The notes under the pieces: model-generated
Seen by the model: only the letters and a program-made list of their open reading frames with translations
Told to the model about the DNA's origin: nothing
Databases searched by the model: none
Program-made: the position numbers and the translations under genes
In this document: positions 1 to 11,878 of the stretch, in pieces
Position numbering within the stretch: the stretch's first letter is position 1
Layout: each line of letters begins with the position of its first letter
Assembly (NCBI GenBank): GCA_029532415.1
Contig: JAQOTA010000047.1
Span: 1,922,001-1,986,000 of the forward strand
Direction of reading: 5' to 3'
DNA length: 64,000 nt
DNA from: Marasmius tenuissimus
Taxonomy: Eukaryota > Basidiomycota > Agaricomycetes > Agaricales > Marasmiaceae

Positions 1-458
1 AATTCAAGCTCCCGGTAAATTGAGTTGACCAAACTGGACGAAGTCCTTGAGGGCATAGTGGTTGGTCAATTTACGTAGCACACACTTATTCTGATCGGTG
101 ACATTCTCCTACGGTCTCTGAACCATATCCCTCGCCATTGCATGTTAGGTGCCGAGATATTACCCTGGTCTCACATCCGAGAAAGTCTCGAACGCGACAA
201 AACTACTGACATTGAATGTAAAAAGATGGTTGATATTAGGGTAGACTGCTTATTCGAAAAGTAGAGCCTGACAAGTCAACAAAACATATACTTATAGTCT
301 TATAGCTACTACACATTATTTATAACTAGATACCACTTGATCCTGCAAAGGAGCACTGGACTTCAGGCTTCAACAACGGCTGGTAGGAGACTCGGGCCAT
401 CAACATTGCGAGGTCTTTTTCGAAGCCTTTCTAGTCTACGCGCCGGACATCAACCCCT
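1..458. other. Left-edge stretch without a recognisable gene
   Basis: No ORF with recognisable content is seen. The kinase gene on the minus strand ends at 459, so this is its 3' flank and probably holds its transcription end; no clear polyadenylation signal can be assigned. Confidence 0.4.
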
Positions 459-1960
459 TCAGTCCAAATCCACACCAAATAAATCCAAATTCAGATCCGA
501 ACCCGAACCCGACTCCGGGCCTGAGTCTGACTCTGAATCCCATGAAACCGTATCGTCAGAAAGTATGCGTCTGAGCACTGCTAGTACCTTCACCATCGTA
601 GGTCGACGCGAAGGCGCCGCTTCCCAGCATTGCACCATCATATTCCACATTGCATCCCGTAGTCCAGGTAGACTGTCCGGACGAGCCGGATGATTTCCAT
701 CAATCAAAACCGTACATATGACTGCAGGATCTGACAACTCGTAGAAAGGAAGCCGACCTGTAAATATCTGAGGCAGTATGTGAAACCAGTATCCTTCGAG
801 ATCAAGACGCTCGGACTCACTTCATAGCATACACAAGCGTAAGCATAAACATCGCTTTCCCTGGTAGCTACGCAGTCCGGACCATGGCGAAGCAATTCTG
901 GCGCGAGCCATCGTGTTGTTCCCCTCGAGTGGTTCGACTGCAAAGAGAACAGCCGTTGTGTATCTGAAACGCGTGAGAGCCCAAAGTCCCCGATAGACGC
1001 TTTTAGGTCTCTTGTGATCATGATGTTGACCTGGGAACGCGAACAAGTAGAGTTTAAAGTACGTAAAAGGCGCACAAGACTCCAAATCAACGTACCCCTT
1101 TTAGATCGCCGTGGATGATTTTCATATTGTGCAAATGGGACAGGCCAGAAGCCACATCGTATGCCTGTTCAAATGCCCACCGTTCAGTGGAGTACTGGGA
1201 GATTCTGAAAATCGTTACCAATATGCTGGGATCAACTAGCTCTGGTGATTCTCTCATAAATTCGACGAGGTTTCCTCGCTCCATCCAAGGCGAAACCAAG
1301 CACAACCTCTTCATAGTATCGTTCAGGTAATAGAGGCCTATAAAAGGCACAAGATTCGGATGATCCAATTGTCTCCAAACGATCGCCTCTTGCATGTGGT
1401 TCTGTGGATAGGTGCCGCAATGTCTGAATATGGCCATATTCAATAGATGGATGAAATATTACGAGCCTTGAGCACCTGTTCGGCTTCAAAAGCGGAATAA
1501 ACTCTAAGCACCTTCACACACACATCCTGCAACCCCATTCTCCCTTTCCAGACATCTCCAAATGCCCCTCCGCCGACAGGATACTCGTCCATCATGACAA
1601 TATCTGCGTTCTGGATGGTGAGGCACCTTGGGTGCAGACCTGTGGTTCTGGAGAGACGAATCATCATCTTGAACGTCAATGAGCGTAGATTATTGTGGAT
1701 CCCTGGATATTCCGCGAGTTGCTTGTACGGTAAATGGCGCCCGCCGGCTCGAAGATTGACTCTACCAATGAACATACCAGTTGCATCAAATTGAGCCATT
1801 CCTGTGCTTCATCTCCTGTAGTACTCAGGACCTCCCTACGTTGTTGTTTGTTCCGGATGATCTTTTCCAGTCTCTCGAGCTCCTCCTGGTAATCTCTCTT
1901 TGTCGTTGGCATTCCCCTCGTCGGCGTTGCTTTCATTTGTTGTAGCATGATAGAGAACAA
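459..1960 (-). CDS. TKL-type (tyrosine-kinase-like) protein kinase, five exons
   Basis: Predicted protein kinase of 417 residues, spliced from exons 1960-1778, 1721-1476, 1401-1096, 1030-821 and 767-459; every junction is in phase 0, which supports the model. Residues about 20-45 form a charged coiled-coil-like segment. The kinase domain follows: glycine loop VGGGAFGDVWKG, ATP-binding lysine in VCVKVLR, catalytic loop IIHGDLKG (Asp near 242), DFG near 260, WLAPEL and a C-terminal lobe ending QCWEAAPSRRPTM. The catalytic loop reads HGD instead of HRD, a form I know from the expanded mushroom TKL kinases; the catalytic Asp, Lys and DFG Asp remain, so activity is plausible. The last 25 residues are an acidic Ser/Asp/Gly tail. 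A TATA-like TTATAAAT lies about 70 bp upstream (near 2030-2037). The substrate is unknown. The exact exon 1/2 and 2/3 borders are my choice among a few phase-compatible sites. Confidence 0.85.
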
Positions 1961-2060
1961 ATGACGAGCCGGAGTCTCAAGTCTGTGTCAAACCGGGGCA
2001 CCCAGGAAAAGGCTGATTGAGAAGATAAGATTTATAAAGGTCGTGCCTTTGGTCTCTAGG

Positions 2061-2875
2061 TTATGCTGGGATCCGAATTTGGAACTCGTATTCCTGAATG
2101 AGCTGGCCACGGTGAGTTAACCTTCCGACGTTCCATCCCGATTGAGAATTCTGACAATTATTTTCGACTCTGGGCAGGATATAATACTCGCTATTGTTAT
2201 ATTCGCGTGCCTGGATCCTACGAATGTAGTCGTGACACCCACGACTATTTCGGTTGTCATTGCCTCGGCATAGTGAGTTATTTATATACCATTTGCTACC
2301 ACAGGTGTTGACCCCAGAGCCCCAGTGCCGCAGCAATCTGGGGCTTTTCCGTTCCTGGATGTAAGTTCCAAGCCCCACCCTCCCTCCGATATATGTGGGA
2401 GACTAAACTGATTGACAGTTGCCGCTAACACGGCTCGCGACGTCGGAGGCCGTTTGGCAGCTATGACAATTTGGGGAACTCGAGGTACGCCAAACATTCT
2501 GTTGCCCGATGGATATGGATGGTTTGTCTTTGATTTGAGTGAGTCGCTAATCATCGCCACCCTTTACTCCCGTTCAGCATCCGGAGGATCATACGCCGCC
2601 ATTGCCGCCTTGACCAACATCGTGGCGACCCTAATCGCTTTCCTCATACATGAAATGCTGCTAGCTGATTACTCACGTGGTGAGTGAACTGATGTGGTTG
2701 GTGATTGTAAATGGAATGCAGCTGATTGTTTATTGTTTTAGTTGTTCCCAGTGCGCAACAGGAATATATGTGGCTTCACATGAATCATGAACATAACACT
2801 GAGCGCACAAAATCGCACACATCTGATAGTGTGCATTCAGACAATAAGGGTGAAGTGGGGCAGCTACATGCTTAG
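2061..2875 (+). pseudogene. Aquaporin / aquaglyceroporin, C-terminal half only
   Basis: Five exons can be joined in one frame: about 2061-2111, 2178-2272, 2320-2360, 2419-2679 and 2742-2875, giving 193 codons to a TAG at 2873-2875. They encode the second half of a MIP-family channel: a membrane segment after FLNEL, a loop with the second pore signature as NTARD (NPARD in most family members), a last membrane segment rich in Ile/Ala/Leu, and the fungal tail beginning VVPSAQQEYM. The first half, with NPA motif 1, is absent: 100 bp upstream lies the start of the divergent kinase gene, leaving no room for it. A MIP channel needs both halves to form a pore, so this is most likely a truncated relic, although its splice sites and frame are undamaged. 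An upstream exon hidden inside the kinase gene is possible but I see none. Confidence 0.7.
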
Positions 2876-5800
2876 ATACGAGTGTGCCGCTAGGGAGAAC
2901 TGGTCGTTCATCCGTAGTTATCTTCTCAGTATTCATCGTGATCCTATTGGGGCCTTGGTTCACTGCAAAACATACTTAGCTGGGTTGATTCTTTGTACGT
3001 TTACTCATGTATTACCGTACAAATCACCCAGATTTGCTTGTTCTTGGAAGATATAGGTTCTAGAGTAGAACTGTGGAGGAATCGCGGGTTCAGGGGGCTT
3101 TAGCAATGAGGATGAGTTGAATCTTTCCTCTTACCTATTTATCACGGACCTGACACGGACCTCGCACTACGGCCAGTTATTCTCTCTTCGCCAGCGGAAT
3201 CACAAAGACTTGTTACACCGCTCAGGCGCCACGAATCGGCACTGTCCACAATCAAGGAGGTAGCAGAACCATCGGACGAAGGTCGTAGGACCGTCGCTAT
3301 ATCCATTACCGAGACGGATTCCGGATATCACTGACAATCGAGATCACACACGCGCCGGAGAAAATACGCCAACGAACCTCACTGGCGAACAAGGTAAGCT
3401 CACACCTTGAGTCAACCAGCCGCCAAATGCCGGACTTTTCACAGTCGCATAACATGATTTCAGGACGACTCCAGGTATTCAAAGTGAGTTTAGTCTCCCC
3501 AGCATCGCCAGAGTCAAGATGTTTTGTGCCCGGCCCGACCAGTGTGAGCGTAAAAAGTAACGCAGTTAGGACAGGGGAGTTCATTCTGAGCCATCGTGAT
3601 CAGCATTCAGATCGCCTCTTTTCAGGTTCAGGATCATCTATACCCTTCGGGAGGTTCAATGATCATGATGCATTAAAGTCCGGAGGAGGTTGTAGATGGT
3701 TGTTGTTGAGGCGGAACCATCTGGTACTGCCTGGTAACCACCTTGAATGAGCGAAGTCAAAACCAAATCAGAGAAATAGCGACGTACAGGTCGAAGTAAT
3801 GACGATAATTACTCCATTGATTCTTCACCGGAAGCTACCGATGGTCAACAACTTCCGTTGGCATCAGGGGCATTATATTTCGAGACGTAGTTAGAGCTAA
3901 CAGAGAGCTCGAGTTGTCATCGAACGGGCACCATTATCAGTACGGAACTAACCTCATTCCGTCCTGGAATCTGGCCCTCTCGGGTTTCAGAGTTAAATAA
4001 GACGGTTCCGTTTGAATCTGGACGTTTTCGAACAGAAAGAGATGTTTGACCTTTGAACCCCAGTGAAACTTGGCGCCGGGTATCCACGAGACTAGACGAA
4101 AATAGCCGGGATTAGATGGTTGACGAAAACCCGCAACCAGTCATCAGAAATTCTGAGTATCGACGAGAGTAAACGAGAATCTCAGATGACATTGTGTACG
4201 ATAAAAACACAGGTTGGCTACTTGTCACGATGATAGACGAGGACTGACGAGAACTCCTGGAGTCAACCGAGCAACTCAGAATGTACCGAATCTCTCTCTG
4301 CTCCATTGTGCTATCCTCCCCTCCTGATAGGCTGACCGTTTTCCAATGCTCACCTGCTTCCAGCCGCTCCCTTCAGGTTTCTATGGGTGTTCGAAGTCTA
4401 GATAGACGTCTGCCTGAGTAAATGGAATGCATATGGAGACAAGAGTAATCATATACCTGGGTAAAAGGTTCATGTCGATTTTGATTCCGATCCTAGAAAT
4501 ACCACTGATCCTACGCGTGTAGATCAGCTTGCAGCGCGAGCACGAATGGGAGAAAAGAGAACCAGTATCGTGTTCGTACTCCGTGGATACCGATTGACTT
4601 CTGTGATTATTGGGCATAGGGTGAGATAGGGGGGATTCAACTTTGAGGACTATAGTCTATAAATGATAGGACAAAAGAGCGACGAAGTTCGTGTGCTTGC
4701 GTGTTCCGAAAACCAGTAAGCGGTGGTTATGGTGATTTTCGTTTGACACGTACCTGCGCCGCCCAGCGGTGACAGCAACAGCCCGCCCCTTGTCCGCCCC
4801 TTTCCTACGTGTTTGCCATGTCCTTTCTCTAGTCCTCCACCCAAGTCAGTTTAGCTCTTTGACGGCACGACAGCTTCGAATTTGTTGTAGCCGATTCATT
4901 GAGGGAGATATCGAGTGCAGTCATTAGAAGTCGAGTGAAATCAGAACTGGAAGAAGTGAGACAAATCAGCCGTGCATCGACTGAACACAAGGAAAGAGGC
5001 GGACCGATTGTGTGAGAAATACATGAAAAGACGAAAGGCATTCAGACGTTGACAGAGAAAAGAGAGCGAGAAAAAAGAGAACCTTAGAATTATTTCGTTG
5101 GTCACTCGCTGACGTGATGGAGAAAAGACAAGCTGAGCGCGAGCTGTTGACGCTGCGGATAGGGCTACACTGACAGTCGATGACATCAAATGACCTGCCC
5201 TGGGCCGACTTAACGATCTTTGGAGAAACCGCGTCAGACGTGTCAAAAGTTCGTTTAGGACCATGTCAAAGATCTGACCTTGCGATTCTGTGTTTTCAGC
5301 TTCCAAAGGTTTCATTTTGTCAGTCGACTCCATCTTTTCGCCCCTACTCATTCCGTGACGGCCAGGCTCGTCCTGTTTCGTCTACATTCGGTAGGCCCGA
5401 CGACTCTCGTCGCCTAGTTTCACTGGGTTTGAACTTCAATAACTTTGAAGCCCGGAGCGCCGACAAGAAGAGGGCTCAACCCAAAAAAGTTCTACTGTTG
5501 TCGGATTGAGGGACTAGTAATGGTCATAAGCGCGTGGCAGCCTGGATGAGATGACTATCAGCTATCTGGGATATCTCGGAGCAATGTGCGGGCAAGGTAA
5601 GTGAAAAAACCTCTCAGTTTTTGTGATATAGGGGTCAGGTGAGAGATGCACATAGACCCAGAGAAGTTGCTTTTTGTTTTGTTCTAGCATGCCGGTGTCA
5701 CTAGCTCGACAGAGCTAAAGGAACAAACAGATTGCAAAGAAATGAGGGTGTCAGTATACTGTTTATGGCGATGACCACCGTGGTTTTCAGTAAGACCGAT

Positions 5801-8800
5801 TGGACTCGGTGAGGTTGAACGATGTTTTACCGCTACGCATTTGGGATCCTTAGACGGGTGGTCCCGGTCAGCACCCGAGGGCGAAAAGGGGGAATTATCT
5901 AATTCACGAACTTGCCTGCTCGCCTCGTCGTGCTGATGGTAGGAGATTGACCTACAATTCGGGATCGTGGGAAATCCGCAACCCAAATCAGGACAACGGC
6001 GCTTATTGGAACACCCTTGATTTTTTTCCCTTTACCTGCTCTTCCCAGCCTTTATCCCGTCGACGTCTACATGCAACTGCTTTGGAAGAGCTAAATGCTC
6101 TTCTCTGTATTTGCTACACTCCTTCAGCTGAGTGGAGCCAACGAGGATCTCGAAGACAATTTTCCATCCCGGCGTTGGCTCCAGTTCTCTACGACTTTCC
6201 GAATAGCGACTAGACAATCTACGCCCGACGACATCTCGAAGCCCGGAGGCTTATCTCATATGCCTTTATCCCGTTGTTTTGAACTATCACAGGGAAGGTG
6301 ATGAGCCATACGACAAATCAATGACCAACAAGATAACAGGATCGAGAGAGTGCATGTGAAAACGGGTAAGGTGTGTATCTGCCACGTCCAACGCTCCGTT
6401 TCCTATTCTAAAGAACAGATAGTACAGAGTCCCCATGATCGAAAAGCAATGCGAATCCGGTCACGTCCGTGACGTACAGTCCGATGTACAAGACGAGTGC
6501 AGAGGTTACGTCGCCGTGATGGAGTTTTGGGTGAGCGATGGTCAAAGAGGCTGCGGTTGAAGGTTAGGAAAGGGAGGGATTAGAGTTATTGAGGAGGCGG
6601 CTGGAACCCAGGAAATAGAGAAGAGTCGGCGAGGTGCGAAGCTACTGCCAATGCCATCCCCCCACGCAGGAGACTCAAATAGAAAGCCAAATAGAAGGAC
6701 CGAGGCTCGCGATGCCGAGGAGAAAACATCCACTCGATCTGGCTTATGCGCCTATTCCCTCGAGAGTCGAGACACGTTCAGTCGCGTTATTACCCTTCAC
6801 CACGCATACCCGCATCAATAGCTGTTGAGACGTCCTCGTATCGTCACTCGGCTCGGTCAAAGGTTGCTGATCTATCGCTCGTTGCACCCGGGCCGGAAAT
6901 AGATGGGGTCGGGAATAGATGGACGCATAGAGAATAAAGCCATCAAAGCCTTCCTCTATAGAGCTACTCCGAAGACCATTTCTACCACCTTCACAAGTAC
7001 GAGTGCAAACATAGAAGAAACAACATCGTTGAGCCCAGCCAAGCAAGGTAAGTATGGGATATCGAAGGCCATGGAAAAACGATGGGAAATCTGCTTCGAA
7101 GTTCGGCTGCCCAACATCTCTGGATGTGACCCCTCTCGAGTCGCCCCTCCCGATCTAGAACGAGGAAACTTCTATCTCGTGACTTTCCTTGTTCGGCTTC
7201 ATTCCTGTTGATGTTGGTAAACCTAGCGAGCGTTCGCGCACCCCCGACTCCACTCGACCTTTCAAGAGAAGGAAGATACAAGAAGTTGATGTATCCACCG
7301 TCTCAGGCTTCACCTCAAGACGCTGAGTATGACGACGACGGAGTGGTCACTCCTTTGTTCCCTTTGTTCTTCGCCCCGCCAACACCCACCACCGATGTCT
7401 TCATTGCCTTATGCACTCACTCCTTCTATACACACGAACAGTACTCCCTCGCTTCCCGGCCTCGTGTTCTCTCCCGTCACGGAAAACAACCCTGAAGGAG
7501 ATGCATCATTTGTCCAACGTGGGTACCATCGGTGACAGAGAACAAGCCAGTCCGGCTCTCGTTACCGGAAATGGAGTGGCTATCGCTGCTATTGAACGGT
7601 TGAGATGAGCTTCGGACAGCAACGTTCAATCTATGAGCAGAGGGCGAGTGCTTGGAAGGAGAGGAATCAGCTGCGTTTGTGGAGACTCGAAAAAGATAAT
7701 TGAATATCCCGAAGACGTTGGTCACCTCAAGGGCTTAGATAATCGTCGAAGAGGAATGGTGAGTTATCGTATCTGTACAGTGCAAAGGACGCAATGCTTT
7801 TGGTAGTCTATACCTACTTTCCAGAATGAGCGACACTTTGCGGGTATCAGTATCTAGAGTTTCAGCGGCCATGAGCACTCACTGTGCTTTTGCTTCCCCA
7901 CAATGCTGAATGTTCGAACGTTCAGCACACGTAGAATGATATTGAAATCGAGGAACTCAATAAGCAACTCGTATACATAGTCTCACTTAGGCCTCATGCA
8001 TGACCTGGAGCGGGTTACATACGCAATGTTCAGCTCTTTCCATATCCCAAGTCAAGGTGAACATTTGCTCTGCGCGAGAGGGATGTAATATGTTGTCATC
8101 CAAGGGCCAGCGGAAGTTGATATCCCTCGTGAGGTCGTGTTGAACGAGCCACGAACGAGTGGAGCACGTAGCTAGATCTTTGCCCAGGTGGAGTACCGAA
8201 TCAGTGTCAAGAACAAGTTTTGATAGTATCTTACAACAATGGTCGTTCAGAATGATTGATTATTAGCCCGTGGAGGATATATGGCTGATGTATTATAATA
8301 AGTGGGAGGTAGTAGCTTGTGCACGGTAATCCCGGGCTTCAACAGTTACGTAGACATTGTACTCTCGGCTTTAGTGATCATCGGGAGAAGTGATCAGAAC
8401 GTTGTGGGCGAACAGGTATTAGATCTTCTGCGATCCACTAGCTGCTGTGACGTACGTTTCTTTTCCTCATGTTTATTGCCAGATACGAGACTCGAGTTTC
8501 GCTGAATGGCTTGTTTCCTCAAATATGCAATCGGGATTGGGCTTTTACAATAAGATTGTGGCTCTTGAATATCCGTCTTACAAGGCGAGTACTCGAATAC
8601 GACGCAAGAGCCGCTCTACTGTAACCTGAATGCTGTTGCCTATATCATCTCCACACCGGTGGAGATGTACTGACACCGAGTATTGGAGATATCATGATGG
8701 TGATCCTTAGAAGAGACCCTGTCGCGTACATGATGGTACGGTCTTCTGAGTCAGTGGCATATTGATGTATGGCGCGCGAGATTTGTTATCATGGTAGAGC

Positions 8801-9211
8801 TGTGGAGCTGCGAAGCATAGCGGGCTTCAGCATTGCTAGTGTGTTCAATCCATCCGTGACTATTTGACCTCTCTTCATATGTATTCGCAATCCTCGAGAG
8901 CGTCCGCAAGCCTAACACACACACACACACAGAGAAATCACTACTTCAATGGACGGTATCGCGGAGAAATACTAGGAGTCCATCCCAGGTCCCAACCCAT
9001 TGTGTTTGGACCTCATCATGCTTCTCTGTACAGCACCCATCTCTCATTTATCTTCTATGTTCTATCGTATCACGATATGGCCCCTATAATCCTGATGCGG
9101 GTGTAGGCGGACATGCACCAGTGGTCCCTTTTAATGGGGACACCCCGTCACCTCACTTTATCCCTTTCCTTGTCCTCTTTTTTTATTCATAAGGAGATAG
9201 CATTCGCGGAA
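2876..9211. other. 6.3-kb stretch without a supportable gene
   Basis: Only short ORFs in mixed frames are present. Some look weakly coding, for example the minus strand near 4941-5351 (136 codons, charged N-terminus), the minus strand near 3500-3594 and the plus strand near 6903-7300, but no exon set could be joined and no family recognised. A short (CA)n run lies at about 8917-8931. This may be old decayed sequence or hold small lineage-specific genes that need transcript evidence. Confidence 0.4.
8917..8931. repeat. (CA)n microsatellite
   Basis: A short uninterrupted CA dinucleotide run of about seven to eight units in otherwise non-repetitive sequence. Confidence 0.7.
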
Positions 9212-10624
9212 ATGTCGGCGTTGTTGACTTTGTCCGCCATCGAAATGGTTCTCGTTCTTACTGGCGCCATATTCTACGGTGATTCCCTTCATCTCGGTAA
9301 TCCACACCCTATTGAGACTTGTACGTCGATATTCCTTAGGTGCATACCTCATTTTGCTACCATCTGCGATTAGTATCCTTTGGTATGCTCTCAATCAACA
9401 CCCGACTAGTTTTGCTAGTTAACTTGTCTTTTTGACTTCCAACTTGCAGTCGACGAGAAGGTAAAAGGAGGGCCAGATTGGGTTTGTTGGTGGCCCTCTT
9501 GACCATGTTCGCAATATCTTCACTCCGATTTTGGGCCGACGTGCACATCTGTTTTCGAAGAGTCGTATACGATGATTTTGGGGAAGAAGTTGAGGGTTTG
9601 GTGTCAGCGGAAAGAGTTGTGTTGCCACTGGAGGTGAGTCTGAGGTCCTACTGATACTCAGAGTCTTTCACCTATCCATTCCCAGATCCTGGTCGGAGAC
9701 TCAATCGTTCTGTGGAGGGTTTGGGCCCTCTGTGTATTCGACAGAAAGCCGGTTTACATCTCCATGTCATTCTTGCTTGGTACCATTAGTGAGAAAGAAA
9801 AAAAATTTCCCCACGAAGTACTCATGAGGATCTTCCAGTATGCTCTCTGGGATACGTTGGCTGCGTTGCACACGATAACTGGCTCCCGAGCGATAGCTTG
9901 TACAATTATTCCCCTACCTGCAACGCACTCCGAATCTCGGCGTACAGTCTTTCATTTGCCACAAATGTCTCTGGCACCCTGGCCATTGGCTCTACAATTT
10001 GGTACGCATTAGAATCTTCCATCTGTCTACCTCCATCGGGAAAATTCACGGGTCACTTCCTTAGGTTTCGCCGCCGGGAAACTGGGTCGCTCCTTAATCA
10101 ATGGCGACAACGTAGGGCCCGCCCAGAGAAAGTTCTTGTTCTGTTGATTGAGTCTGGCATTGCTTATTCTGCTTTATGGGTAATCAGACAAGTTGTTTCA
10201 TTCTTGGTGACATAGTGAACTGATTGTTTCATGCTACACAACTAGATCGCCCAACTAGTCTTGATTTCACCCACTACTCCTCTACCCAGATCTTCGACAG
10301 GTAACTTCGTTTGGTACGCATTCTCTGCTGCTATTCCTCAGCTGGTTGTCAGTCTCATTTCCTCTGTTGAGTTTGATTCAATCAATGGCTGACAAATTCC
10401 TTTTGTAGGGAATATACCCAACCGTGCTGGTGGTACTCGTATATCTCCAATACTCGGTGTGGGACTCGAACGGAACCTTGTCAATTAGTCCAGGGCCGCC
10501 GACGCATAGCGATCACCGTACCGCGCATATCACAACAGTGAATGCAGGGTCGAGTGGTGTCGGCGAGGACTCGTTCCAATTGAAGGCGACTCAACCAAGT
10601 GGCTTGATGCTGGCCAGGCCCTGA
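9212..10624 (+). CDS. Seven-transmembrane integral membrane protein, eight exons
   Basis: The model joins exons 9212-9278, 9340-9382, 9450-9633, 9686-9788, 9839-10001, 10065-10179, 10246-10347 and 10409-10624, giving 331 codons (330 residues) with all phases consistent and GT-AG borders. The product is very hydrophobic with about seven membrane spans: near residues 5-23, 24-36, 45-62, a span around LVGDSIVLWRVWAL, one at SMSFLLGTIICSLGYVG, one after PEKVLVLLIESGIAYSALW, and a last at GIYPTVLVVLVYLQYSVWD. The GDSIVLWRVWAL and GIYPT motifs mark a large family of mushroom 7TM proteins of unknown ligand; the cytoplasmic tail is Ser/Thr/Gly-rich and unstructured. It probably sits in the plasma or an internal membrane; a GPCR-like sensory role is only a guess. 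The start at 9212 was preferred over an in-frame ATG upstream because it begins close to the first span. Confidence 0.8.
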
Positions 10625-10960
10625 GATGTGCTATTTCATTTACCCCCATGCTTGTTCTCTTTCTTTGTGTATATTCGAATGTAACTTGTATTTATTACCC
10701 TCCGTTAAGCAAAGTTGAATGCTCTCGACTACTCCCTTGATTTATCTTCAGGCTTGATTAGGATTACAGAACCAAAAAACCCTGTTCTCACTCAGCTCGG
10801 TATTGCTGATGTCGAAGCTCCAGCCCTCAGTCTACCCGACCTGTGGAGTAATCATGATTGGGACAATGAACGGACATACCTCTTCACTCGAGAGTCTGCT
10901 GGGAACATCAAACGGTACATTGAAATCACTCTGGTGCTCCTCAACAAAGATTAAACTTGG
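10625..10960. other. Spacer with one unexplained 80-codon ORF
   Basis: Between the 7TM gene and the GH76-like pseudogene lies an ORF at 10715-10954 with an acidic central part (motif NHDWDNERTYLF). It matches neither neighbour nor the corresponding part of the intact GH76-like paralogue, so homology to that gene starts abruptly near 10961. It may be the sequence that replaced the missing 5' part. Confidence 0.3.
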
Positions 10961-11878
10961 GTGGACGGTCGGCACAGTTTCAGATACGATGGAGATATGT
11001 ATCTCTTGAGGGCTCTGGCGGAAATATACAGACGAGAGGAAGGGGCGCTTCCAGTGGAATTACGGGAAGACATAAAAAAACTTGTAGGTGTTTTGGTGGG
11101 GAGTATCACTGGTCACCCATGGTTCCCGTTTGTTACTGATGTCCTCATTTACTCGAAGTACAACGCTATACGAGATTTAGCAACTTCAGGGAACAACGTG
11201 TATAGTCGCAACTAGGCCGCTCCCCGGCCAACACAAGTGGCTTTCAACGTGTACAATCAAGCTGCCGCTGCTCAAATATTGGTCGATGGAATCGGCATCT
11301 TCAATGGCTCCACCGACATGTCACCACCACCCAACCCCTTCGTCGCGGTCTCTCACAAGCCAGCCCCTGCAGTGATTGCGGGAGTAACGGTAGGTTCTGT
11401 TGCATTTCTCATTGCTGGTACCCGCCGGCTTCTATGCGGTACGCCGATGGGGCCATGACTCTCAAACAGCCTCATCGCCAGAGCCGACTCTATGGTTCAA
11501 ATATTGGAGCTATTCGTCGTTACCACATCCGAGAAAGGCTTTTCCAATAAGTATCCAACTCCCGAGTCCCACGCCGACGCAGTGTTACCAGAGGCCCGGC
11601 TCAGACCACTCAGATGATACATATCAGCACCCCCCATGTTATGAGAGGACACAGAACCGTCGATCATGCATTGTGGGATTAACGCCGCGTCCAATATCAG
11701 AATCAACACCGGCGTCGGGGTTACGGGCGACCGTGAGGGCACTCACTCTGTAGAAGATATGGAGACGCCCCTCACGGTTCGTGATATAGTCCGTGTATTG
11801 TATCAACACACTTCGCAGCACAACGGGTTAGAGGGTCCGCCCGGCTATTGCAGCGATCTGGGGGAGCCTCTTCAGTGA
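10961..11878 (+). pseudogene. GH76-like membrane-anchored glycosidase, 5'-truncated and broken
   Basis: This is the decayed paralogue of the gene at 16839-19179. Homology begins at DGDMYLLRALAEIYRR, which matches exon 8 of the intact copy, and continues through YNAIRDL, NVYSRN, VYNQAAAAQILVDGI, the membrane anchor region (APAVIAGVTVGSV) and the final motif DIVRVLYQ. All of the upstream enzyme domain is missing. A TAG at 11213-11215 replaces the tryptophan codon of the motif RNW in the intact copy, and several frameshifts follow after about 11400. The intron present at this position in the intact gene has become a 63-nt stretch without stops. It is certainly not a working enzyme. Confidence 0.75.

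Noticed and set aside
3306..3594. Minus-strand ORF starting MNSPVLTALLFTLTL that looks like a small secreted protein
   Set aside because: Another frame over the same bases is equally coding-like, no exon set joins, and the hydrophobic start is easily produced by chance.
4941..5351. 136-codon minus-strand ORF
   Set aside because: The second half is compositionally odd (Ser/Phe runs) and no family or splice structure supports it.
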